Positions 18,501-27,652 of a DNA stretch of 42,832 bases are shown here, piece by piece. This stretch comes from an uncultured Lentisphaeria bacterium (GTDB lineage: Bacteria; Verrucomicrobiota; Lentisphaeria; Victivallales; Victivallaceae), in assembly GCA_949282965.1 (NCBI GenBank), contig CASDQW010000078.1, forward strand, positions 1-42,832, given 5' to 3'. The number at the start of each line of letters is the position of its first letter. Within the stretch, counting starts at the first letter, position 1. Position numbers and translations under genes: made by a program. The notes under the pieces were generated by a model. The model was given only the letters and a program-made list of their open reading frames with translations. It had not been told where the DNA came from and searched no databases.

Positions 18501-18608
18501 GTCGCGCCAGGCGCATGTGAGCGCATCGGTTTTGAGCAGCTGTTTGGCCGCTTTCAGCTTTTCTTCGCTGGAGGCTTCGATCAGCTTGCTCTCAAAACTT
18601 TTCGCCAT
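15510..18608 (-). CDS. SNF2-family helicase/ATPase with SWIM zinc finger
   Basis: A 1032-residue Swi2/Snf2 ATP-dependent DNA translocase. The N-terminus has a SWIM zinc finger (Cys66-x-Cys68, Cys76-x-His78 in CSCRENSGKLCEH). A long middle region of about 450 residues follows. The ATPase core has DEMGLGKT (about 605), LVICPASLVTNWERE, LILDEAQHIKNPGT (about 698), LTGTPLENSTEDLWS, then the C-terminal lobe with LFSQFTTLLGKITEW, LKAGGTGLNLTSAD and TDRTHRIGQ (about 973). Bacterial members (HepA/RapA-like) remodel protein-DNA or polymerase complexes. It follows recD on the same strand with its own promoter, so a shared role in DNA repair is possible but not shown. A GGAGGGGG site precedes the ATG. 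Confidence 0.95.
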   Translation of the reverse strand: MAKSFESKLIEASSEEKLKAAKQLLKTDALTCAWRDAEGRINATFQDRNCYAHTEVSPGDPGVSQCSCRENSGKLCEHAVAAIMYCGRFHQENKPIDDGISQYAGLKYESLDALASREKPHAPAQLTLEAASAFPHVPSKWENAVLNVRLRNAEREYLGNVNNLRQLFFEKTLSISLKLDDFSLQDQQIIRYLAINGEPDNSSVLLNSEQTAEFFHCLIGFERFRRDGRRLFVHGETCEAVILRKNESDSCRLSPGIRVGNTLLPIRHAKVITGRAGCWIGRQGEYYFVPATVDVGWLRNFFRTGEQDLTGKGMEKFLRDGQFPLPVVQATSLEVRKAPCQILLGGLFDADKQFHLRVHYLYENHIFPVDSGRLARIGDEFLQRDECTELRLENELEMFGFRRNGKVFSLKNPEAAGEFLDRLLPMWMTSRNNICLEAPLARLAAGGNGLNAIHFSCRVRATGKDHYLIEYTLDAAGAPLSFKRVSAAARAGKMYFSTADGRQARITEPLRGFMRGAENILRTISEKEHTFELPFHSAQYFLHLTEKLPAARPPELFTAAVPLPTPYEPPAHTFQGTLRPYQQEGLDWLRRMTDAGFNVILADEMGLGKTIQLLALLAARKSPQRPPALVICPASLVTNWERECRKFIPDFRVAALAGAGRENVWENPGEYDLIITSYATARRDAEHLKKHHFSYLILDEAQHIKNPGTVNAQSCKAIGADHRIVLTGTPLENSTEDLWSIFDFLHPGMLGTFNAFRHYYADIRENRALQEDLAARVAPFLKRRTKAEVGQELPPKQERMLFCVMDSRQRQLYESVRESGWQQLSRLAQGDPRANTKIFTTLLRLRQICCHPGLLPDPAAHQIPSAKFELLQELVLEHIDSGHKLLLFSQFTTLLGKITEWLDAEAIRYEYLDGATRNRQARVDHFNSDPDIPLFLLSLKAGGTGLNLTSADTVIICDPWWNPAVELQATDRTHRIGQTRPVSSLKLLVKDSIEEKILSLQEQKQEIFDHVIDNPNAAANKLSIEELQFLLS

Positions 18609-18694
18609 GACGTTCCCCCTCCGGAATTTCAGCTTGTTTCCGCCAGTCCACCTGATGCGCTCCTGCCGGGCCGAAGGAACGACCCGGTCTTATA

Positions 18695-18723
18695 AAGATA
18701 ACACGGATAAGGGCGTTTAGCAA
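18695..18723 (-). promoter_or_regulatory. Candidate promoter of the SNF2 gene
   Basis: On the minus strand TTGCTA and TATCTT are separated by 17 bases in the 132-base gap after recD, leaving a leader of about 80 bases. Confidence 0.45.
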
Positions 18724-18740
18724 ATACTTTTCGCGCAAAA

Positions 18741-20597
18741 TCAGGGAAAAATATCCATGGCGACGGGGGATTGACCGGCGTCGTCTTCCGATCTTGCCAG
18801 TTGTTCCGCCAGTCCGGAAGTGCGGATGGCGTCGTGCAGGATTCCGGTGATCAGCGCTTCCTGAGCAAATTGCCAGAAGAAATGCCGGCGGGCACGGGTG
18901 ATGGCCGTATAGACCAGTTCCCGGCTGACAAATTCGGACTGGTCCGGCAGCAGCAGCAGTACCGCGTCGAATTCCGATCCCTGGGACTTGTGGACGGTCA
19001 TGGCGAATGCGGTTTCATGCCGCGGCAGCAGCGACAGCGGCACGAAGCGGATGCCCGGTCCTTTCCGGGAAGGGAAGCAGGCGGCGAGGCGGCCGTCCGG
19101 GGCGGGAAAGACCACGCCGGTGTCGCCGTTGAAGAGATCAGAATCCCGGTCGTTTTCGACGATCAGCAGCGGACGGCCGCGGAAAAACGGCATCTGACGC
19201 TGCCGCGCCGGGTCGGTGCTGAGCCACTCATGCGCGAGGCGATTAATCACTTCGCTGCCGAATGGGCCGACCCGGGTGGCGGTCAGAATCCGGAATCGCT
19301 CCAGCGCACCCAGCGCCGCCTCCGGCGTGGTGGCATCCAGCAGCGGGCGATACTGTTCCCGGATCAGGCGGCGGAGTTCCGGCGTGCCGGTACGTCGGAA
19401 TTGATCGGCGTCGCCGGGGCCGGGCAACTCCGACAATTCCGAAGGAAATTGCCGGATGAGCAAGCGGACATTTTCGGCGTCGCTGCGGGTTCGGGCGTTT
19501 TTGACGGCTTCAGCCAGGCGGGCGATGCCGCCGGAAGCGGAGAAGCGACGGCTGACGGTCAATTCCACAGTGACGTCGGCGAGTCGTGCGGTCGTTTCGG
19601 CGAACCCATCCGGATCGTTTCCGAATGCGCGGCGGTAATCGGCGAAGAAGTCTGCGGTGAAGGCTTCCGGCTGTCCTGCCCGGCAGAGATCTCCGAAGAC
19701 GCAGCCCGGCTCCACCGAACTGAGCTGATGCATGTCGCCGAGCAGAATGAGCGAAGCATGTTCCGGCAAGGCGGCGAAAAGACCGGCCAGCAACGTCAAC
19801 GGCACCATGGATACTTCATCCACCACCACCACGTCGACCGGGAGCGGGGCCTGATGGTTTCGCCGTCCGTCCGGCCGGTCCGGCGTGATGCCGAGCAGCC
19901 GGTGCAGGGTGACCGCGGCGGGCGGTTCCGGGGCCAGTTGGGCCGCGGCGATGGCTTGTGTCAGGCGGGCGGCGGCTTTGCCGGTCGGCGCGGCCAGAAC
20001 GAGACGGGGGGCCGGGCGGCAGGCGCGTTGCGCCATTTCTCCAAGCAGCGCCAGAATCCGGGCGGCGGTATAGGTTTTGCCGGTGCCGGGGCCACCGGAG
20101 ATGACGGCCAGCCGGCTGCGGACGGCGGCGAAAGCCGCCAGCTGCTGGCGGAATTCCGGTGATCCGGGGGCATCCGCGTTTGGGAAGAGGTCGCACAGCA
20201 CCGCTCCGGCCGCAACGGGATCGAAATCCGGTTTCCGGGCGGCGAAGCGTCTGACGGCCGTTGCCAGATCTCGTTCATGGAGATAGTAGCGCTGCAGATA
20301 CAGGCGGTTGTCCTGCAGTACCAGCGGTGTCTCCGGTGTGGCGGATACGACTGCGGGACAGCGCAACAATTCCGTTCGCCATCGTTCCGGCGGCGGGATG
20401 AATGCGGGACGCCGGCCGTCGAAATACAGTTGCGGCAGATCCAGGCGACAGCAGACGTGCTGCTGCGACACAGCGCGTGCCGCCATGGCCGCCGCGGTCC
20501 GCAGTGATTCCGGCGCACCGGGAGACAAGCGGACCATGAAATCCGCAAAATTCTGTTCAAACCGGTTGAATACGGAGGCAAAAGTCAGTTCGTTCAT
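18741..20597 (-). CDS. recD: Exodeoxyribonuclease V alpha subunit
   Basis: A 618-residue superfamily 1B helicase, the fast 5'-3' motor of RecBCD. Walker A SGGPGTGKT (residues 167-175), motif II VVDEVSMVPL, motif III LILLGDMHQLSSVEPG, and the late AMTVHKSQGSEFDAVLLLLP and TAITRARRH motifs are all present. The N-terminal domain has normal length. Translation is coupled to recB by an ATGA overlap at 20594..20597. With recB and recC complete next to it, a functional heterotrimer is expected. Confidence 0.96.
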   Translation of the reverse strand: MNELTFASVFNRFEQNFADFMVRLSPGAPESLRTAAAMAARAVSQQHVCCRLDLPQLYFDGRRPAFIPPPERWRTELLRCPAVVSATPETPLVLQDNRLYLQRYYLHERDLATAVRRFAARKPDFDPVAAGAVLCDLFPNADAPGSPEFRQQLAAFAAVRSRLAVISGGPGTGKTYTAARILALLGEMAQRACRPAPRLVLAAPTGKAAARLTQAIAAAQLAPEPPAAVTLHRLLGITPDRPDGRRNHQAPLPVDVVVVDEVSMVPLTLLAGLFAALPEHASLILLGDMHQLSSVEPGCVFGDLCRAGQPEAFTADFFADYRRAFGNDPDGFAETTARLADVTVELTVSRRFSASGGIARLAEAVKNARTRSDAENVRLLIRQFPSELSELPGPGDADQFRRTGTPELRRLIREQYRPLLDATTPEAALGALERFRILTATRVGPFGSEVINRLAHEWLSTDPARQRQMPFFRGRPLLIVENDRDSDLFNGDTGVVFPAPDGRLAACFPSRKGPGIRFVPLSLLPRHETAFAMTVHKSQGSEFDAVLLLLPDQSEFVSRELVYTAITRARRHFFWQFAQEALITGILHDAIRTSGLAEQLARSEDDAGQSPVAMDIFP

Positions 20598-23500
20598 GAT
20601 CGCGCCTCCGGAATGCGTTGTTCCAGTTCCCGGATCAGTTCCGGCGGCGGAATGACGTCGCGGAAAATTCCGTATTCCGGTTCTCCCTCCCGGATGCCGC
20701 GGAGAAAGACGTAGAAAACCCCACCGAAATCATGTTCGTAACAATATTGCCTGAGCGTCCGCGTCAGATGCCGGTTGAGCGCGACGATGTAAAGCAAATA
20801 TTGCAGACAGTAGTGGTTGCGACGCATCTCCTCTTCCAGTCCCGGGGACAGGAAGGAGGAATACCGGTCGTCCAGACGGTTGGATTTCCAGTCCAGCAGA
20901 TAAAATTTCCCCGCGTGTCGGAAAATCAGGTCGGCGGCACCGGTCATGATGGCTTCCGGCGGGATGCCGTTCCGAAAGGCTTCACCGGGGTGATAGGGGC
21001 GGCCGGGACCGGAGTAACGGGTCAGCAGGGCCGCCAGTTCTTCCCGACGCGGCGCGGTCATGCCGGTGGGGTATAGAAATCGCAGTTCGCGCAGCGTATC
21101 CTGCCGTGCAATGTCCGCCAGTCGGAGGCCGGGCAGCAGCGGCAGTTTCCGGATGGTTTCCGCCATGCGCACCATGGCTTCTCGGCGTTCGGTCAACTCC
21201 GGTTCGGAATCGCCGGTCAGTCCGAATTGATTCAGCACGGTATCGGCGAGATTCCGGAGCGCGTCAGGCGAAGCGTTCCGGAAATCCATTTCCTCGAAAA
21301 ATCGATGCCAGCAGTTCCCGGTTACAGCGCCCGGCGGGAAAATTTGCGGAATGTCATCCGCGTGGTGTGACGCCGGGGTGTTTTCGGGCAGCATGTCGGA
21401 ATCATCCACCTGGAAATCGGTGTCCGGTGCCGGCATTTCGTCGGCATCGTCGTAGTCCAGAAGTTCTTCCGCGTATTCCGGGAGGGCGGCGTGTCCGGCC
21501 AGAGTGGTGAAGCTCAGCATTTGCCAGGACGGGAGGACGCGCCGGGGGGTGGGCGGGGGTGTCTGGAGCGGGGCAGGGGGGGCCGGGGCCCACGGTTCCG
21601 GCGTCGGCAGGGTGTTGACCACGATTCTATCCACGGCGGATTCCGGATGGTCTGACAGAATGGGGGGCCAGGGACCGAAGAGGTGTTCCAGACTGCTCCG
21701 GTGGTTTGGTTCCGTCGGATACTGGAGAACATAGCAGCGGTTTTCCGCGCGGGTGAGGGCGACGTAGAGCAGCCGGAGTTTTTCGGAGAATGCTTCCGCG
21801 TCGGCGGCATCGCGGATGGTTTTATCCGGGGCGATCGTCAGGCGGGGTGCGCCGGTTTTCGGCAGGTGCCAGCGGACGAGCTGCTCGGGCGTTTTCAATT
21901 CGCAGAACAAATAGGGGACAAACGTAATGGGGTATTGCAGCCCCTTGCTTTTGTGAACCGTGATGATGGTGACCGCATCCCGGTCGCTTTCCAGGCGAAT
22001 TTCGTTTCCCTCCTCGTTCGTGGTGCCGCAGCTTTCGCGGAAGAAGCGGACGATTTCGCCGAATTCGGCATGCCGGGTACGATCGTAACCGTGCAGCAGT
22101 TCCGCCAGCTGCAGGTAGTTGGTCAGGCGGCGTTCCCCGCCGGGGAGCGTCACCAGTCGTTCGCGGATGCCGAACTCCGCCACCAGCCGGTAGAAGGCGG
22201 TGATGAAACCGGTGTCACGCCATTCCTCCCGCGCCCGGCGGAAGCGGTCGCGATAGCGGGAAACGATTTCATCGTCGAGCAGGGCGTTCGCCGGTTCGCC
22301 GAAGAGGTCCAGCGCCATGGCGGCCCGGACCAGCCGGGAGGATTCCCACTGATCCACGGCGGCGGCCAGACGGAGCAGGTTTTCGGCTTCCACGCTGTCG
22401 AAAACGTTGCCGGTTTTGCGGGGGATGGCCGGAATGCCGCAACGGGCCAGCGCGTTGCGGATGGCAACGCCGTGGGGATTCCAGGAGACCAGCACGGCGA
22501 TGTCCGATGGGCGGATCCGGCGTCCTGCGAGCCGGCCGGCGGGATCGTTCAGCAGGCGGCTGATTTCCGCCGCGGTCACGGCTTCGGCAAAGGCACATCC
22601 GGCCTTCTGCGTGCGGCCCAGCGTTTCCACCAGTGATTGGGTGGGAAAGAGGAGTTTCAGTGGCCGGGGATCGGACGCTCCGTTGATTTGAAGAATCCGG
22701 CCCGTCGCCTCGGGTTTCCCGGATGGGTGAATCGGCGTGCCGTAAAGAACTTCCCGGCTGGCGAACGGCGAGAAATCCGGACGCCCGAAAAGCTCATTGA
22801 CCGCCGTCACCAATCTGGCTTCGGAACGGTAATTGGTGTCGAGCGCCCAGTGGTTCGGCGTTTCCCTCCGGGCCCGCTCGTAGGTGAAAATGTCCGCGCC
22901 GCGGAACGCATAGATCGCCTGTTTCGGGTCTCCCACCAGAATCAACGGGAAGTCTCCGACCGCAAACAACCGGTCGAAAATACCGTACTGAATCGGGTCC
23001 GTATCCTGAAATTCGTCGATCAGCGCCGCCCGGAACCGCTGCCGGATCGCCGTTGCGCCGTTCACTCCGCTCGGAGTTGCAGGATCCAATGCCTTATACA
23101 GGTCGGTCAGGAGGTCGGTGTAGGTGATCACTCCATCGCGTTCCCGGGTTTCCGCCAGCTTCACGGAGACGAACGTCCGGCAGTCCAGCAGCAGCGCCGT
23201 CCGCAGCCGGTGCTGTTCCTGTTGCCACGCTTCCGCCTGTTCAAAGAACGGATGGGCAGGGGGAAGATCTCCTTTGGCGAGAGCGGCGGGTTTGCTGCCG
23301 GCCCGCAGGGTGCCGGTCGAGAAAGCTTCCAGCGCTTTCAGGCCTGTCCGGGACCAGATGTGCAGTTCCGCAGCGAGGTCGAGTGCTTCGGCATATGCGG
23401 TGATGTTGGCGGTACAATAATTTTTTTGAGCGCGTGACAGGACCGGGGAATCGTTCAGCAGTTCCAGAATCTGGTCGCGATTTTGGTGCCACCGGGACGC

Positions 23501-24163
23501 CAGTTCTCTCAGACGCCGTTCGACGGCGGTGAAATCCGGTGGCGGCAGGGGCGGTGTCTCAAGCGGTACGCCGGGTTGTTCCAGAATTTTACCGATGAGT
23601 TCGGCCATGCCCTCCGGCGTGATGCCCGCGGCGGCGAGCAGCGCGGCGACAGTGGGAGTCGCGTGATAGAAATGAATCCGCCAGTAATCCCGGACAATGC
23701 CTGCGATCACCTCCCGGCGGTCACCGGTTATCTGCTGTTCAAAAAGCCGCTGATTTTCAAAGGCAAATTCCCGCAGCATGCGCGAGCAGAACCCGTGAAT
23801 GGTGGCGATCATGGCTTCGTCGAAGTCCCGGAGCGCCCGGCGCAGGCGCCGTCGCAGTTCATCCGGCGCGATGGTGTTCAGCCTGTTCAGAAGCTGATTT
23901 TCCACCGGGTCGTCGGACGGCAGCCCCGTTTCCAGTACCGTCAGCAGCGATTCCAGGGAATTCCGGATGCGGTCCTTGAGTTCCCGGGCCGCGGCTTCGG
24001 TGTAGGTGACAGTCAGAATGGATTCGACCGGGAGGTGTTTTTCCAGAATCAGCCGGGCGAACAGGGTTTTGATGGCGTGGGTCTTGCCGGTTCCGGCGGC
24101 GGCTTCCAGCAGATGCCGCCCGGAAAGCGGCAGCGCCAGTGCGGGAGAGAACGAGGTGGTCAT
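20594..24163 (-). CDS. recB: Exodeoxyribonuclease V beta subunit
   Basis: A 1189-residue, full-length helicase-nuclease. UvrD-type motifs: AAAGTGKT (21-28), TVTYTEAAARELKDR (51-65), LIDEFQDTDP (381-390), GDPKQAIYAFRG (411-422), VHKSKGLQYP, and LLYVALTRAENR. The C-terminal nuclease domain has CWHRFFEEM (metal His), LLDWKSN with Asp1091 and Lys1093 equivalent to the catalytic pair of E. coli RecB, and HYCLQYLLYIVAL. All catalytic residues are intact. It overlaps recC (24160..24163) and recD (20594..20597) by four bases each. E. coli has ptrA between recC and recB, but here the three are directly joined. Confidence 0.97.
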   Translation of the reverse strand: MTTSFSPALALPLSGRHLLEAAAGTGKTHAIKTLFARLILEKHLPVESILTVTYTEAAARELKDRIRNSLESLLTVLETGLPSDDPVENQLLNRLNTIAPDELRRRLRRALRDFDEAMIATIHGFCSRMLREFAFENQRLFEQQITGDRREVIAGIVRDYWRIHFYHATPTVAALLAAAGITPEGMAELIGKILEQPGVPLETPPLPPPDFTAVERRLRELASRWHQNRDQILELLNDSPVLSRAQKNYCTANITAYAEALDLAAELHIWSRTGLKALEAFSTGTLRAGSKPAALAKGDLPPAHPFFEQAEAWQQEQHRLRTALLLDCRTFVSVKLAETRERDGVITYTDLLTDLYKALDPATPSGVNGATAIRQRFRAALIDEFQDTDPIQYGIFDRLFAVGDFPLILVGDPKQAIYAFRGADIFTYERARRETPNHWALDTNYRSEARLVTAVNELFGRPDFSPFASREVLYGTPIHPSGKPEATGRILQINGASDPRPLKLLFPTQSLVETLGRTQKAGCAFAEAVTAAEISRLLNDPAGRLAGRRIRPSDIAVLVSWNPHGVAIRNALARCGIPAIPRKTGNVFDSVEAENLLRLAAAVDQWESSRLVRAAMALDLFGEPANALLDDEIVSRYRDRFRRAREEWRDTGFITAFYRLVAEFGIRERLVTLPGGERRLTNYLQLAELLHGYDRTRHAEFGEIVRFFRESCGTTNEEGNEIRLESDRDAVTIITVHKSKGLQYPITFVPYLFCELKTPEQLVRWHLPKTGAPRLTIAPDKTIRDAADAEAFSEKLRLLYVALTRAENRCYVLQYPTEPNHRSSLEHLFGPWPPILSDHPESAVDRIVVNTLPTPEPWAPAPPAPLQTPPPTPRRVLPSWQMLSFTTLAGHAALPEYAEELLDYDDADEMPAPDTDFQVDDSDMLPENTPASHHADDIPQIFPPGAVTGNCWHRFFEEMDFRNASPDALRNLADTVLNQFGLTGDSEPELTERREAMVRMAETIRKLPLLPGLRLADIARQDTLRELRFLYPTGMTAPRREELAALLTRYSGPGRPYHPGEAFRNGIPPEAIMTGAADLIFRHAGKFYLLDWKSNRLDDRYSSFLSPGLEEEMRRNHYCLQYLLYIVALNRHLTRTLRQYCYEHDFGGVFYVFLRGIREGEPEYGIFRDVIPPPELIRELEQRIPEARS

Positions 24164-27100
24164 GGCAGGTCCTCCGCTTCGCCGAAGAAAGCCCGGGCGT
24201 TCTCCTGCCAGAGCGGCAGTTCGCCGGAAGTTTCCGGATTTTCCGGCACGAACAGCCGGACGGTGAAATCATCGCCTTCTCCGGGGAAGCCGTTGTAAGA
24301 CGTTTCCCAGGCCGATCGGTAATTCTGGTGCCGGGCCAGCAGATAGGAGGTGCCTGGCAGAAAACGCAGTGGTTTCTGTTGGCCGGCCCGGTACAGGCGC
24401 CGGATTGTTTCCGCCCGTTCCCGGGTCCGGGGGGAGTTCTCGCCCGGAAAGCGGGCAATGCGGTCTGCGCAGACCAGAATGACGCCTTCCGGAGGTGTGC
24501 CGGGCGTTTCCGCCAGCTGTCGCAATCCCGTCAGGGTGCGGTACAAAATGCCGAGCACGGCCATACGGCCGTCCCATTTGCCGGGCAGCAGCAGCGCGGT
24601 GCAGTCGTCGCGTCGGGCGGCGGCGAGGATTCCCGGAAACTGCAGTTCCGGCGGGAGTTCCAGACGGTTGCCGGAGAGAAAAAGTTGCCGGACCGTTCTT
24701 CCCCCAAGTTCCTTGCGCGGCAGGTCCAGCAGTTCTCCGCATTCCCGGTCCAGGGCCTCCAGTACCAGTCGGTCGAAAGGGGCGGGCGGCAGAGAACCGT
24801 CGGCGCGACGACATGCAATCCAATCGGACCGGGATTGTCCGGAAAACTCCAGACGCAGCAGTGCGGAACGCAGTTGACTGTATTGCAGGGGATTCGGCGC
24901 GAGCGTCTCCGTGTCGTCCGGCAGTTCCGCCGTTTCAAACTGATCCTGCATCCTCAGGGTCCGGCGACAGAACCAGCGGAACGGGTGGCGGAAAAAGGAA
25001 TACAGGTCCGCCGGATCCGGCAGTGCGTCGGGATTCTCTTCCGGTTCTTCCGGCGGCGGCAGCGGTTCGGCCAGAAACGGCGGCGGCGGAACTTCGCACC
25101 CTTCCGTCAGGCGACAGGCGGTATGGTAATTTTCCGGAGACCACGAATGCAGAATGCCGCCGGAAAAATAGTCGCGGGAATAGGCCTGCAGCGGATGGTG
25201 TTCCGTCAGGGGGCGCTTCCGGGCGGAAAGATCATACCGGGTGCTCAGATAGTTGGTCAATTCCGATACCAGGGATGACGGCGGACAGGGTTCATTGTCG
25301 ATGACCGACTGCCCGACATAACTGATGTACAGCACCTCCCGTGCCGCCAGCAGCGATTCCAGAAAGAAATAGCGGTCCTCCAGGCGGGGCGAACGGTCGC
25401 CCCGGCGCGGCTGGCGCCAGATCAGATCCGGGCCGAAATGACTGGTCCGGCGTGGAAACGATTCCTCGTCCATGCCGAGCAGACAGATCATGCGGTGCGG
25501 GATGTTGCGCATCGGCTGCATGGCGCAGAAGGTGACGCCGCCGCGCAGAAAGCCGCTCCCGCTGCGGTCCCGCGAACGGAGTTCCTGCTCGATTTCCGCA
25601 AACAGCACTTCCGCCGTCACGGGAAAAGCGATTCCGGCCCGTTCGGCGTCGGTACATACCGCCTCCGCCGCCTCCCGGATATGGCGAATGGCCAGATAAC
25701 GGAGGTGGTCCGGAGAAAAAAACATTTCCGGCAGCCGGCTCAGGATCGGTCGCCATTCCGCCGGGGGGCGGGGCCGGCTCAGCAGGGGTTCCAGCCGGAT
25801 CAGCTGTTCCAGAAATTCGTCCAGCCGCATGACCAGCGCGGCTCGTTCTCCTTCCATGAAACGGGCCGGCAGAATGCCGGAATAGAGTTTTTCCGTGCCG
25901 TCCACGTCCGGTCGCATGGCGAAGCCGAGCAGCAGCCGTTCCCGCCAGCGCCGCCAGGACTGTTCTTCGAACAGCGGCGTGTTTTGGCCGAGCAGTTCGC
26001 TCCGGTGGGCGCCGTCGATGCCCCAGGCGACGGGGGTTTCCCGGAACAGCGTCCGCAGCAGTTCGAAATCGGCGGCATCGAAGCCGAATTTCGCCGCCAC
26101 CGCCGGCGTGCTCAGCAGCGCGAAGACTTCGCTGAGCGGGTAGCGGCCGAAAGCGATTTTCCACAACGCGAGAAATGCCTGGTACACCTCGTCGTCGCTT
26201 TCCGGGAGGCGGTCGCCGAGCTGGAAGGGAATGTAGCGGGGAGAGTCCTGCGGAATGCTTTCGAAGACGGCCTTGATGTAAGGCGCATAGGCGTCGATGT
26301 CCGGCGCCATCACCATGACGTCGCCCGCGCGCCATTCCGGATGGCGCGAAAAACGGGTCAATAGTTCGTCATGGAGGATCTCAATTTCCCGGAGCTGATG
26401 GTGGCAGCTGACGAAATAAAGGGTGTCGTCATCGGTGGCGACGACCGGTGTCCCGGTACGGTTGACACCGTCGAGAATATCCTGCTGGAGTTGATGCAGC
26501 AGAGTGGCACCGTCCTTTTCCGGTTCGTGAAAATCATTGCGGGGATCGTCGGGATCATAGTCGGTGTATTCCAGGATCGAGGCGAAAAATTCCCGCCCCA
26601 GCCGGCCGCAGGAGGTCAGCAGAACGTTGAAATCATCGTCGTCGGCGTCGGGATTTTCCAGAGAATCGTCTTCGCTGCGGGTCAGGCGGTCCAGCGGGCG
26701 GCGTTTTTTCTCGCAGGCGGGGATGGCGAAACTCCATTCGGCCCGGCAGGGCGCAAGGTATAGAAAGTGTACCGGAATGAATTCCGCAAGTTTCTGAAAG
26801 AACCACAGATACAGCGGCGGCATCGAACCCGCCCCGAAGACATGAAGCCGGTGAAAGCGGTTTTTGACCGCGGCGGCACCGCGCAGCTGGAAAAAACGTT
26901 TGAATACTTCCGCCCGCCCTCCCGTTTCTCCGGAAATACGCCGCCAGAGCTCCCGCTGGGCCGGGTCGTCGGGACCTCCGCGCAGCATCATCTCCGGTCG
27001 GTAAATCTGGTACTGATCGAATACCCCCGCCAGTTCTCCGGCAAGCATCCGGGCCCGTTCCTCCCGGCGGCCGCCCTGCAGATAGGCGCGGTAGGCCGCG

Positions 27101-27435
27101 AAGGCCGGACGATCCTCCAGCTCCAGCAGTGCGGCGAACAGGCGAAAACGCATTTCCCGGGGCGTGAACCGGTCCAGTTCCGCCGTGATTTCCCGGGGCA
27201 GGGCCAGATGCAGGACGTCGTCGATCAGGCGGTTGAGAAACGGGAAGTCGATGTTGCAGCAGATGCCCAGTCTGCGGCCCAGATCCTGTTGCAGAAACGT
27301 GGCGATCCCCCGGTTCTGCACCACGACGGTTTCCGGGCGGAAGGGATCATCCGGCGGCTCGGAGAGCAGCATGGCCAGGCGGGCCGACAGATCTTCCGGA
27401 CGATTGCCGGCGTACAGTTGAAAACGGTTTTCCAT
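24160..27435 (-). CDS. recC: Exodeoxyribonuclease V gamma subunit
   Basis: A 1091-residue RecC, which splits DNA strands and recognises Chi in the RecBCD complex. Family-typical text includes FQLYAGNRPEDLSARLA at the N-terminus, VVVQNRGIATFLQQDLG, GICCNIDFPFLNRLID, LHVFGAGSMPPLYLWFF, VMAPDIDAYAPYIKAVFES, YIPFQLGDR, FCAMQPMRNIPHRMICLLGMDE and SFPRRTSHFGPDLI. The start at 27435 follows GCGGAG. An in-frame extension to 27873 runs through an intergenic region and the end of the upstream gene and is not credible. It is the first gene of recCBD and is 217 bases from the pseudopilin gene upstream, with a weak CATAAT -10 in that gap. Confidence 0.95.
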   Translation of the reverse strand: MENRFQLYAGNRPEDLSARLAMLLSEPPDDPFRPETVVVQNRGIATFLQQDLGRRLGICCNIDFPFLNRLIDDVLHLALPREITAELDRFTPREMRFRLFAALLELEDRPAFAAYRAYLQGGRREERARMLAGELAGVFDQYQIYRPEMMLRGGPDDPAQRELWRRISGETGGRAEVFKRFFQLRGAAAVKNRFHRLHVFGAGSMPPLYLWFFQKLAEFIPVHFLYLAPCRAEWSFAIPACEKKRRPLDRLTRSEDDSLENPDADDDDFNVLLTSCGRLGREFFASILEYTDYDPDDPRNDFHEPEKDGATLLHQLQQDILDGVNRTGTPVVATDDDTLYFVSCHHQLREIEILHDELLTRFSRHPEWRAGDVMVMAPDIDAYAPYIKAVFESIPQDSPRYIPFQLGDRLPESDDEVYQAFLALWKIAFGRYPLSEVFALLSTPAVAAKFGFDAADFELLRTLFRETPVAWGIDGAHRSELLGQNTPLFEEQSWRRWRERLLLGFAMRPDVDGTEKLYSGILPARFMEGERAALVMRLDEFLEQLIRLEPLLSRPRPPAEWRPILSRLPEMFFSPDHLRYLAIRHIREAAEAVCTDAERAGIAFPVTAEVLFAEIEQELRSRDRSGSGFLRGGVTFCAMQPMRNIPHRMICLLGMDEESFPRRTSHFGPDLIWRQPRRGDRSPRLEDRYFFLESLLAAREVLYISYVGQSVIDNEPCPPSSLVSELTNYLSTRYDLSARKRPLTEHHPLQAYSRDYFSGGILHSWSPENYHTACRLTEGCEVPPPPFLAEPLPPPEEPEENPDALPDPADLYSFFRHPFRWFCRRTLRMQDQFETAELPDDTETLAPNPLQYSQLRSALLRLEFSGQSRSDWIACRRADGSLPPAPFDRLVLEALDRECGELLDLPRKELGGRTVRQLFLSGNRLELPPELQFPGILAAARRDDCTALLLPGKWDGRMAVLGILYRTLTGLRQLAETPGTPPEGVILVCADRIARFPGENSPRTRERAETIRRLYRAGQQKPLRFLPGTSYLLARHQNYRSAWETSYNGFPGEGDDFTVRLFVPENPETSGELPLWQENARAFFGEAEDLP

Positions 27436-27652
27436 GAAACTCCGCATTAATGGAACGGCGGCGAAAACACCGTTTCCGGAAGCTGCCGTCATTGTTTTGC
27501 CCAAGGCGACGCGGCGCGGTTTGCCGGGATCTCCTGACGGAAGGCTCCCGGATCGAGGAACGCCCCGGGGGGGAGGCCTGTCGCGCTTTTCGTGGATTAT
27601 GATAGACCTGTTCCTGGAAAAATCCAGTCGTCCGCCGTAAAAAATACCAAAT

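Noticed and set aside
15960..18695. A 911-codon plus-strand frame opposite the SNF2 gene
   Set aside because: The minus strand encodes all SNF2 motifs in order, so the plus frame is a shadow.
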